Below, piece after piece: positions 36,272 through 44,158 of a stretch of DNA of 64,000 nucleotides. The translations under genes and the position numbers were made by a program. The notes under the pieces are model-generated. The model was not told the DNA's origin. It saw only the letters and a list, made by a program, of their open reading frames with translations, and did no database searches. Numbering within the stretch: position 1 is the stretch's first letter; each line of letters starts with the position of its first letter. Origin of the DNA: Oligoflexus sp. (GTDB lineage Bacteria; Bdellovibrionota_B; Oligoflexia; Oligoflexales; Oligoflexaceae); assembly GCA_014377445.1 (NCBI GenBank), contig JACMPP010000059.1:1-64000 (forward strand), given 5' to 3'.

Positions 36272-36814
36272 ATGGCAGTCCCTCAAATTGATGCAGGCAA
36301 CTGCACTATTGTTGTCACGCTGTGCTTATGGCTATGGACACGCCTGAAGTTGCCGGACGGATGCAATTATCAAGAATCCAGCCTGCGCAGACAGAACACG
36401 ATAGCTTCGTGGTCTTTTGCAGCCCTTATAGCTATTCAGCTCTTGGGATTTCTCCCTAAGGGTCAATGGCTCGAGACTTTTATTGCCGGTGCCAGTGGAT
36501 TCATATTCTTCGGATTTGCCGCCCTGGCCTACGGTGCGGACGGTGGATTTTGGTCGAAACGCCGGAATCAGGGACTCGGACTTATCGTAGCTATGTCGGC
36601 TAGTTTTGTTGCTGAATTGCTTATCGCGATGCCCAACTTCATACCTGTTTTAAGCTCTTTGGCGATCAGCCATCTATGTCGCAAGCGATATATTCAAATC
36701 GTCGTATCCAGTGTTAAAGACTTGGAAGCGATCCATGCCAAACTCTTGAAACAAGATGCGAGCTTTCAAAACACCCGCAATTTTGACAATTATCCGATCC
36801 AGAAAACTTCCTGA
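36272..36814 (+). CDS. Integral membrane protein of unknown function
   Basis: 180 residues. Three or four likely helices: CTIVVTLCLWLW (about 11-22), SFAALIAIQLLGFL (about 48-61), IAGASGFIFFGFAALAYG (about 72-89) and LIVAMSASFVAELLIAM (about 104-120), then a soluble basic tail of about 50 residues. Upstream RBS is weak (TAGG). The combination resembles no family I know. It may belong with the unknown protein gene just upstream. Confidence 0.55.
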   Translation: MAVPQIDAGNCTIVVTLCLWLWTRLKLPDGCNYQESSLRRQNTIASWSFAALIAIQLLGFLPKGQWLETFIAGASGFIFFGFAALAYGADGGFWSKRRNQGLGLIVAMSASFVAELLIAMPNFIPVLSSLAISHLCRKRYIQIVVSSVKDLEAIHAKLLKQDASFQNTRNFDNYPIQKTS

Positions 36815-36926
36815 ACTCTCAAGATCCGATCCTTGGTCTGTCCCTGACTAGACCTCAGCTTGACACGTGGGCGCTTGGTCCTTAGACTTGGCCCCCAGTT
36901 CGTCAATTCTGGGAGATTTCGGCATC

Positions 36927-37901
36927 GTGAAGACTTTAGATGTTGTTTCAATTTGTAATGCCCTCGTCGATATTCTTGTTACCGCCAGCGAAAATGATAT
37001 TCAGACTCTCAAGTTGAACAAGGGCATCATGCACCTTGTCGATGACGCACGGCAGCATGAAGTGATCGCTCACTTCAAGAATACTCAGACTACGAAAGAA
37101 CTCGGCGGTTCAAGCATGAACGCCATTCGTACTCTCGCCGCACTTGGTTCGCGCACATCCTTCGCCGGTACGATCGGTCACGATGCATTCGGCGATTTGA
37201 TTCAGAGCCGTATGAAAGATCTGGGCATCGCATCGCATATCCAAAAAGTGGATGCCCACACCGGTCTTTGCTTCATCCTCGTCACGCCGGACGGCGAACG
37301 CACGATGAACACCAATCTCGGTGCAAGCTGTCTCTACGATGAAAAAATCGTTCCAACGAAAGATATCGAAGCAGCGAAGATCTTCCACTTCTCCGGCTAT
37401 CAGTGGGCCAACCCAACTCAAATCGCGACTATCAAAAAAGCGATTCGCATTGCGAAAGAGGCCGGCACGCTGATCTCCTTCGATGTCGCGGATCCATTCG
37501 TCTGTCGCAACTCGCGCGCCGATTTCGTGTCTGTGATCGAAGAGTATGCGGACATCGTCTTCGCCAACCGTGAAGAAGCTCTGTTGCTTTACGAATCAAC
37601 ACCTGAAGTCGCTTGCAACCGCATCGCCGAAAGCGGCGCGATTGCTGTGATCAAACTCGGTGCCGAAGGCGCTTTGATTGGCAAAGGCGACAATCGCTAC
37701 CACATAGCTCCGGTCAAAACCAATGTGGTCGACACGACTGGTGCTGGCGATATGTTTGCATCGGGATTCCTCTACGGCATAACACAAAACAAATCGCTGG
37801 AAGTGTCGGGCAAGATTGCTGCGACATTGGCGAGTGATGTGATCAGTCGTTTGGGTGCGAATGTTTCGGCTGAAGGATTGTCGCGAGCGAAGGCTCTTTG
37901 A
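36927..37901 (+). CDS. PfkB-family sugar/nucleoside kinase, adenosine-kinase-like
   Basis: 324 residues from the GTG at 36927 (GGGAG about 12 nt upstream); the frame upstream to 36867 has no RBS. Hallmarks: N-terminal ICNALVDILV, the substrate-side ELGGSSMNAIRTLAALG (about 54-70), IGHDAFGD, and the catalytic/anion-hole motif DTTGAGDMFASGFLYG (about 271-286) with catalytic Asp. The spacing and lid sequence resemble bacterial adenosine-kinase/ribokinase-branch proteins; substrate could be adenosine, inosine or a sugar. Cytosolic. The next gene is convergent. Confidence 0.88.
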   Translation: MKTLDVVSICNALVDILVTASENDIQTLKLNKGIMHLVDDARQHEVIAHFKNTQTTKELGGSSMNAIRTLAALGSRTSFAGTIGHDAFGDLIQSRMKDLGIASHIQKVDAHTGLCFILVTPDGERTMNTNLGASCLYDEKIVPTKDIEAAKIFHFSGYQWANPTQIATIKKAIRIAKEAGTLISFDVADPFVCRNSRADFVSVIEEYADIVFANREEALLLYESTPEVACNRIAESGAIAVIKLGAEGALIGKGDNRYHIAPVKTNVVDTTGAGDMFASGFLYGITQNKSLEVSGKIAATLASDVISRLGANVSAEGLSRAKAL

Positions 37902-37919
37902 ATGGTAGGTGAATGGAAC

Positions 37920-38228
37920 TCACCAAGGTTCAGGCTTCGTCTTCGGAGGCGTGAACCAAACCTTGTCGGTTCCATTCACAGAAAAATCCGCGCCTCTTAA
38001 GACTTGAAAATAGAAGAGATCGGCGTCTTTTTTCTTATTGAAGATCGCGTGCGCTAGACGGAATTCTTTGAGAGCGGGCACCGTGTACTGGATACCGACG
38101 CGATAGCGGCCGTCATCCAGGTGCTCCATCCAGACCTTGTTGGCGGAATAGGCGAGGAGGTTTTGGGGGATCATCAAGACAAAAAGGCTCAGACAACTGA
38201 TGACAGTCGATTTGAAGTCTATTTGCAT
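37920..38228 (-). CDS. Small exported protein of unknown function
   Basis: ATG at 38228 with GAGGAGGG about 8-10 nt upstream gives 102 residues; the frame is open 10 codons further without RBS. Signal peptide VISCLSLFVLMIPQNLLAYS, cut near residue 30. The mature ~75 residues read as a compact beta domain (NKVWMEHLDDGRYRVGIQYT, ADLFYFQVLRGADFSV). No family recognised. It is convergent with the PfkB kinase gene, and the stop is 18 bp away. Confidence 0.65.
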   Translation of the reverse strand: MQIDFKSTVISCLSLFVLMIPQNLLAYSANKVWMEHLDDGRYRVGIQYTVPALKEFRLAHAIFNKKKDADLFYFQVLRGADFSVNGTDKVWFTPPKTKPEPW

Positions 38229-38397
38229 GATGTTTTCCCTCCTCTCGCCTCTACTCATCGGTTCGGATCCTGAGCTTCTAAAGAGCGGCTCAGTGAACTC
38301 TCATGACATTGTTGTTAGTCTGGGTTAAAAGCGTTCAAGAAAGTTCGACTCCTATGAGCGAACAACATACCTTTCGTTTTGAGGTAAAGAAGGAATT

Positions 38398-39135
38398 ATG
38401 TCTGAAGATCAAAAGCAAAAACCCGGATTTTGGACTCCCGAAAATCTGCGCCAACTCGCTGTTTTCCTGGTCCTAATTCTTGCCTTTCGTTGGACCGTAG
38501 CCTCGCCCTATCAAGTTCCAACGGCTTCGATGGAACCAACGATTAAGGTTGGCGACCGCCTCCTCGCCTACAAGTTGGCTTATGATTTTAAGGTTCCGTT
38601 CACGGACTACACCCTAATCTCCTGGGCTGATCCAAAACGCGGCGACATTATCGTTTTCAAATATCCCAAAGAGCCGGACATTGATTACGTCAAACGCATT
38701 GTTGGCCTTCCAGGAGACAAAATCCGCGTCGAAAACAACATTCTCTATATCAACGGTCAGGCTCAGGAACGCATCGATCATGACAACGATCGAAGCATCC
38801 TAAACGACATCCACGACAACCCTGATATCAAAACTTTGTCGGTCGAAAAACTGGGCGATCTCGATCACTGGGTCATTCAGGATAAGGGTAATAACGCACT
38901 CTTTTCCCTCAGTATGAAATATCCGTCCGATGGCGGCGAATATACAGTGCCGCAAGAATCCTATTTCTGCATGGGAGATAACCGAGATAACTCAACCGAT
39001 TCAAGGTCTTGGGGCCAAGTGCCGCGCGAGTATGTCAAGGGCAAGGCCCTCTTCGTCATGTGGAGTGCATTCACGGCGGACGATGGCTTCTGGCCTAAGA
39101 TCCGCTGGAATAGATTCGGCCATGGACTCCGCTAA
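38398..39135 (+). CDS. lepB: Signal peptidase I
   Basis: 245 residues; AAGGA lies 5-6 nt before the ATG. One N-terminal helix (LAVFLVLILAFRWTVAS) and then the S26 boxes: catalytic Ser in PTASMEPTIKVGD (about residue 44), box C/D with catalytic Lys in RGDIIVFKYP and DYVKRIVGLPGDKI (Lys about 101), and box E GDNRDNSTDSRSWG (about 197-210). Only one membrane helix is seen, as in Gram-positive-type SipS and many delta-type bacteria. It cleaves signal peptides on the outer face of the inner membrane. Usual neighbours (lepA, rnc) are absent. Confidence 0.94.
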   Translation: MSEDQKQKPGFWTPENLRQLAVFLVLILAFRWTVASPYQVPTASMEPTIKVGDRLLAYKLAYDFKVPFTDYTLISWADPKRGDIIVFKYPKEPDIDYVKRIVGLPGDKIRVENNILYINGQAQERIDHDNDRSILNDIHDNPDIKTLSVEKLGDLDHWVIQDKGNNALFSLSMKYPSDGGEYTVPQESYFCMGDNRDNSTDSRSWGQVPREYVKGKALFVMWSAFTADDGFWPKIRWNRFGHGLR

Positions 39136-39233
39136 GTCTCAAATTTACCTTGGCTATTTCACTTGGCTAGTCCATATCACTCAACTGTCTCTGAATTCTG
39201 CCGAGAAGTAAGAGAGAGACAGGAGGACGGCTC

Positions 39234-39539
39234 ATGAAAGATCTAGCTCAAGTTCAAGATGTAGTGTTTGCAAAGGAATATTGGACCGGTGATTCCCGCG
39301 ACGGACGTCTCGTCAATGGCGATGGATATCACTATTATCAAATAACTCGTGAAGGTCGCATTCTCGACGCTTATGAGTACTACGAGAAAGATGACGGAAG
39401 TTACGTCGTGTCGCCTCTCCCTGAGATGCGCAACGTTCACTGGATCGAAGATATGGGCTTTGAAGACCTTGAAGTCCTGGACTTCATTCCAGAGACCGAA
39501 TATCTCCGCATCAAAGAAGCGAACCAACGTCACGTTTAA
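39234..39539 (+). CDS. Small acidic protein of unknown function
   Basis: 101 residues; AGGAGG 7 nt before the ATG, a strong site. Acidic and Tyr-rich (GDGYHYYQITREGRILDAYE, EDMGFEDLEVLDFIP), no signal, no membrane segment. No family recognised. It lies 98 bp after lepB. RNA element B begins 5 nt after its stop, which makes it the B counterpart of the App1-like gene in position. Confidence 0.7.
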   Translation: MKDLAQVQDVVFAKEYWTGDSRDGRLVNGDGYHYYQITREGRILDAYEYYEKDDGSYVVSPLPEMRNVHWIEDMGFEDLEVLDFIPETEYLRIKEANQRHV

Positions 39540-39584
39540 TCCTAGAAGTCATCTCATAGATGGGAGATCAAGGCGGGAGGAAGG

Positions 39585-39614
39585 ATGTCGACCGGAGTTT
39601 GCTACTGCAAATGA
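39585..39614 (+). CDS. Mini-ORF MSTGVCYCK
   Basis: Nine codons from ATG 39585 to TGA 39612; GGGAGG ends 4 nt before it. Both this and the copy in element A start exactly 40 nt after the element's GAAG and encode M-x-x-G-V-C-Y. Two Cys here, one in A. Translation is not provable from sequence. Confidence 0.4.
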   Translation: MSTGVCYCK

Positions 39615-39703
39615 GGATCGGCATCCGACGACCAACCCTAAAGGACTTCCTCCGGTCGTGCAGAGATGGCATTTATGAGACGACTTCTAATATTCTCTTT
39701 TGC

Positions 39704-39737
39704 AAAAAGCCGCTTTCCCTTGGGAAGGCGGCTTTTT
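39704..39737 (+). terminator. Rho-independent terminator of element B
   Basis: A5-GCCGC-T-TTCCC and GGGAA-G-GCGGC-T5 arms with a TT loop; 16-nt arms with one mismatched pair. Confidence 0.88.
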
Positions 39738-39774
39738 CATTATTGCCTCATTCTGGCCGCAGGAACGTATTAAA

Positions 39775-39799
39775 GCCCCGGTTCGCAGTGAACCAGGGC
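39775..39799 (-). terminator. Terminator-like hairpin for the 74-aa protein gene
   Basis: On the minus strand GCCCTGGTTC-ACTGC-GAACCGGGGC with one mismatch, then TTTA. It lies 32 bp after the stop at 39831. The short T run makes it weaker than its neighbour. Confidence 0.55.
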
Positions 39800-39830
39800 C
39801 TTACAATTTTCGAGAAAAGAACAGGCGTTT

Positions 39831-40055
39831 TTAGATTTCGCCGGCTTCAGAATCGGCGCCGGAAGACTCTTCCACGCGACGTTCCAGAATGTGGCGATAC
39901 CAGGACAGAGTCTGCTCGATCAACCATTGATTGGCTTGATACTGTTGAGCAGGTACGAGTTCATCGCAATAATCCCGCAGGTCAATCTCGGTGCCATCTG
40001 CATTGACACGAATCCACTCTTTTACGGATTTTTTGAAACTATTCACATCGAACAT
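39831..40055 (-). CDS. Small soluble protein of unknown function
   Basis: ATG 40055 gives 74 residues (MFDVNSFKKSVKEWIRVNAD); the frame is open to an ATG at 40094, and neither start has a good RBS (GGAGTGGGG lies 13 nt before 40055). The product is helical and acidic at the C-terminus (RRVEESSGADSEAGEI). No signal or membrane segment and no recognised family. Confidence 0.6.
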   Translation of the reverse strand: MFDVNSFKKSVKEWIRVNADGTEIDLRDYCDELVPAQQYQANQWLIEQTLSWYRHILERRVEESSGADSEAGEI

Positions 40056-40202
40056 AAGACGATTGACCCCACTCCGTCCCGAGCCTTCATTCACCGTATT
40101 AGTGCCTGACAGGCTGCAAGGATTTTGTTACCTTTGATTTCTAATTCGGCTAGATCCAGAATCACTTGAGGCAATACTTGCCTGTTCTTTTAGGAATGCT
40201 TT

Positions 40203-40880
40203 ATGGGCAACTCGCTAAATCCCCGAATTCTCTTTCAAGTCGACAAGGTTTTTCTAAGTGAACATTTCGTAACAAACGATGTCTTTCAACTCCTGGGCAA
40301 ACCCCTCACGGCCCTTATCGTGAACTTGCTTCGTGAACATGGGGTTACCGACCAACCTGTGATCAAAGGCAAGGTTTCCCCCCACGCTATCCTCGAAGGG
40401 GCCGTTTATATTGCTGAAGGCGCCGAAGTTGGTCCATTTGCCTATATTCAAGGCCCAACTTTCATCGGACCAGGTGCAGAAGTTCGTCACGGAGCCTTTA
40501 TTCGCGGCAGTGCCTACATAGGGGCAAAGGCGGTCGTCGGACACACGACTGAGGTCAAAGGTTCGATCTTTTTCGACGAAGCAAAAGCGGGTCACTTTGC
40601 GTACGTGGGTGATTCAATTCTCGGTCATGATGTAAATCTTGGGGCGGGAACAAAACTGGCGAACCTTAAACTTCGTGGCAACGAAGTGTCAGTCATTCAT
40701 CCTGAGACAGATGCGAAACTCGCTTCTGGTTTGCGCAAACTTGGCGCTTTGATCGGGGATAAAGCCCAAACCGGTTGTAACGCGGTTCTCTCGCCTGGCA
40801 GTATTCTGATGCCATCCACTGGCGTTCTGCCTTGCGTGCACTACCTGGGAACACTCAAACGCGGATTCGCTAAAGGTTAA
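40203..40880 (+). CDS. Left-handed beta-helix (hexapeptide) acyl/nucleotidyltransferase-like protein
   Basis: 225 residues. Residues about 55-190 carry hexapeptide repeats typical of GlmU C-terminal domains and related sugar-nucleotide enzymes: ILEGAVYIAEGAEVGPFAYI, FIGPGAEVRHGAFIRG, GHTTEVKGSIFFD, FAYVGDSILGHDVNLGAGT. There is no nucleotidyltransferase domain, so it is not a full GlmU; acetyltransferase of an amino-sugar is the most likely role, or a bare LbH relative of GlmU/Psat-type proteins. AGGA 7 nt before the ATG. Cytosolic. Confidence 0.8.
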   Translation: MGNSLNPRILFQVDKVFLSEHFVTNDVFQLLGKPLTALIVNLLREHGVTDQPVIKGKVSPHAILEGAVYIAEGAEVGPFAYIQGPTFIGPGAEVRHGAFIRGSAYIGAKAVVGHTTEVKGSIFFDEAKAGHFAYVGDSILGHDVNLGAGTKLANLKLRGNEVSVIHPETDAKLASGLRKLGALIGDKAQTGCNAVLSPGSILMPSTGVLPCVHYLGTLKRGFAKG

Positions 40881-40937
40881 TTATTTGCAACGGCCTACTC
40901 GAAGCGACAGTACTTTGCATTGCGCCAAGGACATTCG

Positions 40938-40951
40938 CCGCTCATGAGCGG
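40938..40951. promoter_or_regulatory. Perfect 14-bp palindrome
   Basis: CCGCTCATGAGCGG, about 90 bp before the GTG of the LTA-synthase-like gene. Could be an operator; no regulator can be named. Confidence 0.25.
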
Positions 40952-41036
40952 ATTATTGACGACCTCAAGGTAATCCAAGCTGGTCAAGGCATGTTCCAGA
41001 GGGAGAATCCGATTCAAGTGTTAGAGAGGAAATTCA

Positions 41037-42908
41037 GTGACGGCAACTAAGCGGATCTTGCAACAATTGGCTGTTCTGTTGGGTCTCTATTCTCTAGTCA
41101 GAATACTTTTTTACATTTTGAATCGTCAGTTGTTTCTCTATAGCAGCACACAAGAAATCATATTGGCTTGCCTGAACGGGATTCGTTATGATCTGGCTGC
41201 GATTGCCTTGATCAACACCCTTTTCTTCGTTCTTTACCTCATTCCGATGCGTAGATTCGAGCGCAGCAAAAGAATCGTTTTAGGCCTAAGCTTCACTCTC
41301 GTCAACGGCTTTGCTCTTTCGTGCAATGTCATAGACCTCGAATACTTTAGATTCACCGGCAAAAGAATCACGATGGACAGTTTTTTGCTGGCGCGTGACA
41401 TCGGTGACCAAACAGCCCAGATCGCCATCTACTACTGGTATTTCTCGCTCCTTCAGATTGCGATGTTCGCATTAATAGCGTGGACTTGTTTTCATGTCTC
41501 CGGATCTGTCTCAAAAATGAAACGGAACACCCGCGTGGAGTGGAAAACTCTCATCTGCGCAATTCTCCTGGGTGGTCTCGCCATTCGAGGCGGCTTCCAG
41601 GCCAAACCTCTTATTCCGGCCAGCGCCTTTTCGCAAAACCCCGAGCTGGGGTCGCTCGTGCTTAACAGTACATTCACGATTCTCAAATCGAGCGATAAAG
41701 CCGCCGTAGTTGCTTTGCATGAGATGCCTTGGGATGAAGTGAAAAAGACGATTTTGAGCGACGGCATGGGTCCTCTCGATTCTCCGCTTTCGGAGCAATG
41801 GATAAAGCCGAAGAATGTGGTCGTGGTGATTTTGGAAAGCTTCGGCAGCGAGTATGTGTTTCCTCCAAGCGGAAAACCAGCTTACGCTCCATTCCTCAAA
41901 AGCCTGGCGCTCTCGGGGAGTTTCTTTGACAATGCTTATGCCAACGGCCGACGTTCGATCGATGCCCTGCCGGCTATTTTTGCTGGCATTCCGCAATGGA
42001 TGGAGCCCCCCTTTATCACCTCCCCCTATCAGACCAATCGCATCGTCGGAGTTCCGCAGATTTTCCAAAAGGCTGGCTACGAGACAGTTTTTTACCACGG
42101 CGGCAACAACGGAACGATGTTCTTCGACGTCATGACGAAGCGCCTTGGCTTCGACGAATATGTGGGCGCTGACCAGTACCCCGATCGCAAGGATTACGAT
42201 GGCAAATGGGGCATCTTCGATGAGCCCTTTCTGAAGTATATGGCCAAAGATCTGAGCCAGAGGACCAAGCCTTTTCTGGCGACTGTGTTTACCCTGAGTT
42301 CGCATCACCCTTATACGATACCGACCGAACACACGAATGAGTTTCCGAAAGGAAGTCTCGAGATTCACGAAAGTGTCGGCTATGCGGATCTTGCGCTGAA
42401 ACGTTTTTACAAAACGGCGCAGAAAGAACCTTGGTTTAAGGACACCCTGTTTATTTTCACGGCCGATCACACCTCGAAGCAGGAATATCTGGAGAACGAC
42501 AATATCCCCGGTCGTTTTCACGTTCCACTGATCTTGATCATGAATGACCAGCCACTCCCTTTTGCGGCCGAAACCTACCACATGCCGGTTCAGCACGCGG
42601 ATATCGAAGCAACTTTGCTCGACCTTGCTCGCCTCGCGCCCCCCGAATCAAGTCACTTCGGTGAATCGCTCTGTCGTCCCATTACGCGTCCGGGTATCAT
42701 AGTCTTCGAGTCCGATGGATACCATTTGGTTGGAAATCATTCGGGAACAAGCTGGTGGAAAGATGGCCGAACTCAAAGTTTTCCTCTTCTCGGTCAGGCT
42801 GCGCAGGGCTTAGCTGACCCCTATCAAATCGAGAAAAACGTCCGTTTTCTCAAGGCAAATGCCCACTACTACAACAATGGTATGGTGGAAAATAAGCTTA
42901 TCTGGTAG
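41037..42908 (+). CDS. LTA-synthase-like membrane phosphotransferase (alkaline phosphatase/sulfatase fold)
   Basis: 623 residues from GTG 41037 (AGAGAGGA 7 nt upstream). Five N-terminal membrane helices (to about residue 200), then an extracytoplasmic catalytic domain: metal-binding Glu in VVVILESFGSEY (about 265), nucleophile region NGRRSIDALPAIFAGIP (Ser in place of the LtaS Thr, as in many Gram-negative relatives), YHGGNNGTMFFD, WGIFDEPFL, SSHHPYTIP and the distal metal site FTADHTS. Enzymes of this group transfer phosphoglycerol or phosphoethanolamine from phospholipids to envelope glycans or lipid A. Acceptor unknown; Gram-negative OpgB-like use is likely. Confidence 0.88.
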   Translation: MTATKRILQQLAVLLGLYSLVRILFYILNRQLFLYSSTQEIILACLNGIRYDLAAIALINTLFFVLYLIPMRRFERSKRIVLGLSFTLVNGFALSCNVIDLEYFRFTGKRITMDSFLLARDIGDQTAQIAIYYWYFSLLQIAMFALIAWTCFHVSGSVSKMKRNTRVEWKTLICAILLGGLAIRGGFQAKPLIPASAFSQNPELGSLVLNSTFTILKSSDKAAVVALHEMPWDEVKKTILSDGMGPLDSPLSEQWIKPKNVVVVILESFGSEYVFPPSGKPAYAPFLKSLALSGSFFDNAYANGRRSIDALPAIFAGIPQWMEPPFITSPYQTNRIVGVPQIFQKAGYETVFYHGGNNGTMFFDVMTKRLGFDEYVGADQYPDRKDYDGKWGIFDEPFLKYMAKDLSQRTKPFLATVFTLSSHHPYTIPTEHTNEFPKGSLEIHESVGYADLALKRFYKTAQKEPWFKDTLFIFTADHTSKQEYLENDNIPGRFHVPLILIMNDQPLPFAAETYHMPVQHADIEATLLDLARLAPPESSHFGESLCRPITRPGIIVFESDGYHLVGNHSGTSWWKDGRTQSFPLLGQAAQGLADPYQIEKNVRFLKANAHYYNNGMVENKLIW

Positions 42909-42985
42909 ACAGATGGGGAGCCACAGGTTTTCTATTGAATTCTATTTTTCACCGGTCGCCGCGGCTCAAAACCAGGAGATTTTCA

Positions 42986-44158
42986 ATGCCTGTGCAATGG
43001 AACAATTCGTTTGACCGACTCAAGCCCAACACCGCTAAGTTAAAATCCTGGGTTTTGGATACACGCAAGCAAGTGATCGGCACGATCGACCAGTGGCGCC
43101 CGAGTCTCGAAGCGGCAGTCTTCTCGCAGCTCAAAGGCCGGGGATTTGATCAGCAGGATTGGAAGCTGGCGCGCATTCAGGAACGTATCAGTGGACTCCA
43201 GGATGCAACCCGCGCAAAGATTGGTCAGGAAGTTTTTCTCAAGTCGATCGCTCTTGGTCGTCAGCTTATCAAAGCCCAGCTTTACGAAGCCCAAATTAAA
43301 GACGGCAAGATCTCCTACTGGAAAACCAATAATTCTAATCCGGAAACCATTTTATTTATCCACGGCTTTGGCGATAGCAAAGACGGCTGTTATCCGCTTG
43401 CCATGCATCTCACCCGTCACTTCAATATGATGGCTTTCGATTTGCCAGGCTTTGGTTCAAGTTTCAAAGACGATCACCTCGCCTACAACTTCGAAACTTA
43501 TGGCCAGTGGATGCTGGAATTTTTCGATGTGATCGGTTGTGGTCCGCTTCATGTGGTCGGCAACTCCCTTGGCGGTGCGATGGCGATGAAGCTCGCAGAA
43601 CTTCGCCCTGACCTGGTCAAGACGCTTACTCTCATCGATACCGCTGCCGTTATTGATACTCGCTATGATTCGGCCTACGATGATTTCATCAAGGGCAAGG
43701 TCCTCTTCCAAATCAAGACGCGTCCAGAATTCGATGCGTTCTGGAAAACAATTTTCCATCGCCCTCCCTTACTGCCGATCTTCCTGAAGGATTTTATTTT
43801 CGAGCAGTTCAAGGCCAACCATGATCTCTACGGTCGTTTCATTCTCGAGACTTTCGCCGGAATCAAGTCGCGTTACGATGTGAAGCTCGACAAACTTTTC
43901 ATGGATAGTGCACTGAAGGCGATGCAGATTCCCGTGCACATCATGTGGGGCGAGAACGACAAGCTCTTCCCCGTGGCTTACGGCCAGAGAGCTCATGAAT
44001 TGATTCCAGGCAGTGAGTTTACGGTCCTGAAAAATGTGGGTCACGCGCCACAGGTGGAAGCTCCGCATTTGACGGCGAAGCATATCCGTAGGTTCATTGG
44101 CCGCGTGACAGCTAAGCTTGAGGCGGAAGCGGAAGAACAGGAAGCCGCGGAAGCTTAG
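42986..44158 (+). CDS. Alpha/beta hydrolase
   Basis: 390 residues from ATG 42986 (AGGAG 7 nt upstream); an upstream in-frame TTG lacks an RBS. The first 125 residues are helical and unrelated to the hydrolase core. The core shows the oxyanion HGFGDSKDG (about 139-147), nucleophile GNSLGGAMAM (Ser about 202), acid MWGENDKLFP (Asp about 330) and His in GHAPQVEAP (about 358). Such enzymes are esterases, lipases or lyases; substrate is not visible. The Ala/Glu-rich tail ends in the stop that overlaps the convergent glycosyltransferase gene by 4 bp. Confidence 0.85.
   Translation: MPVQWNNSFDRLKPNTAKLKSWVLDTRKQVIGTIDQWRPSLEAAVFSQLKGRGFDQQDWKLARIQERISGLQDATRAKIGQEVFLKSIALGRQLIKAQLYEAQIKDGKISYWKTNNSNPETILFIHGFGDSKDGCYPLAMHLTRHFNMMAFDLPGFGSSFKDDHLAYNFETYGQWMLEFFDVIGCGPLHVVGNSLGGAMAMKLAELRPDLVKTLTLIDTAAVIDTRYDSAYDDFIKGKVLFQIKTRPEFDAFWKTIFHRPPLLPIFLKDFIFEQFKANHDLYGRFILETFAGIKSRYDVKLDKLFMDSALKAMQIPVHIMWGENDKLFPVAYGQRAHELIPGSEFTVLKNVGHAPQVEAPHLTAKHIRRFIGRVTAKLEAEAEEQEAAEA

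Larger units (their letters stand above)
39545..39737 (+). ncRNA. RNA element B with SD-rich core and mini-ORF (new family candidate)
   Basis: Begins 5 nt after a stop codon and ends in a terminator. A 13-bp closing stem with one mismatch joins 39545-39558 to 39674-39687, defining a self-contained domain. Alternative pairings exist inside: ATCTC/GAGAT hairpin (39551-39568), GGAGGAAG (39576-39583) with CTTCCTCC (39646-39653), and GACCGGAG (39590-39597) with CTCCGGTC (39650-39657). The last two compete, so the SD of the mini-ORF can be open or hidden. The 5' part matches element A at 32027. Confidence 0.55.

Noticed and set aside
41511-42596. 361-codon minus-strand frame
   Set aside because: Lies entirely inside the LTA-synthase-like gene, which has the full set of family motifs; no motif or RBS in the antisense frame.
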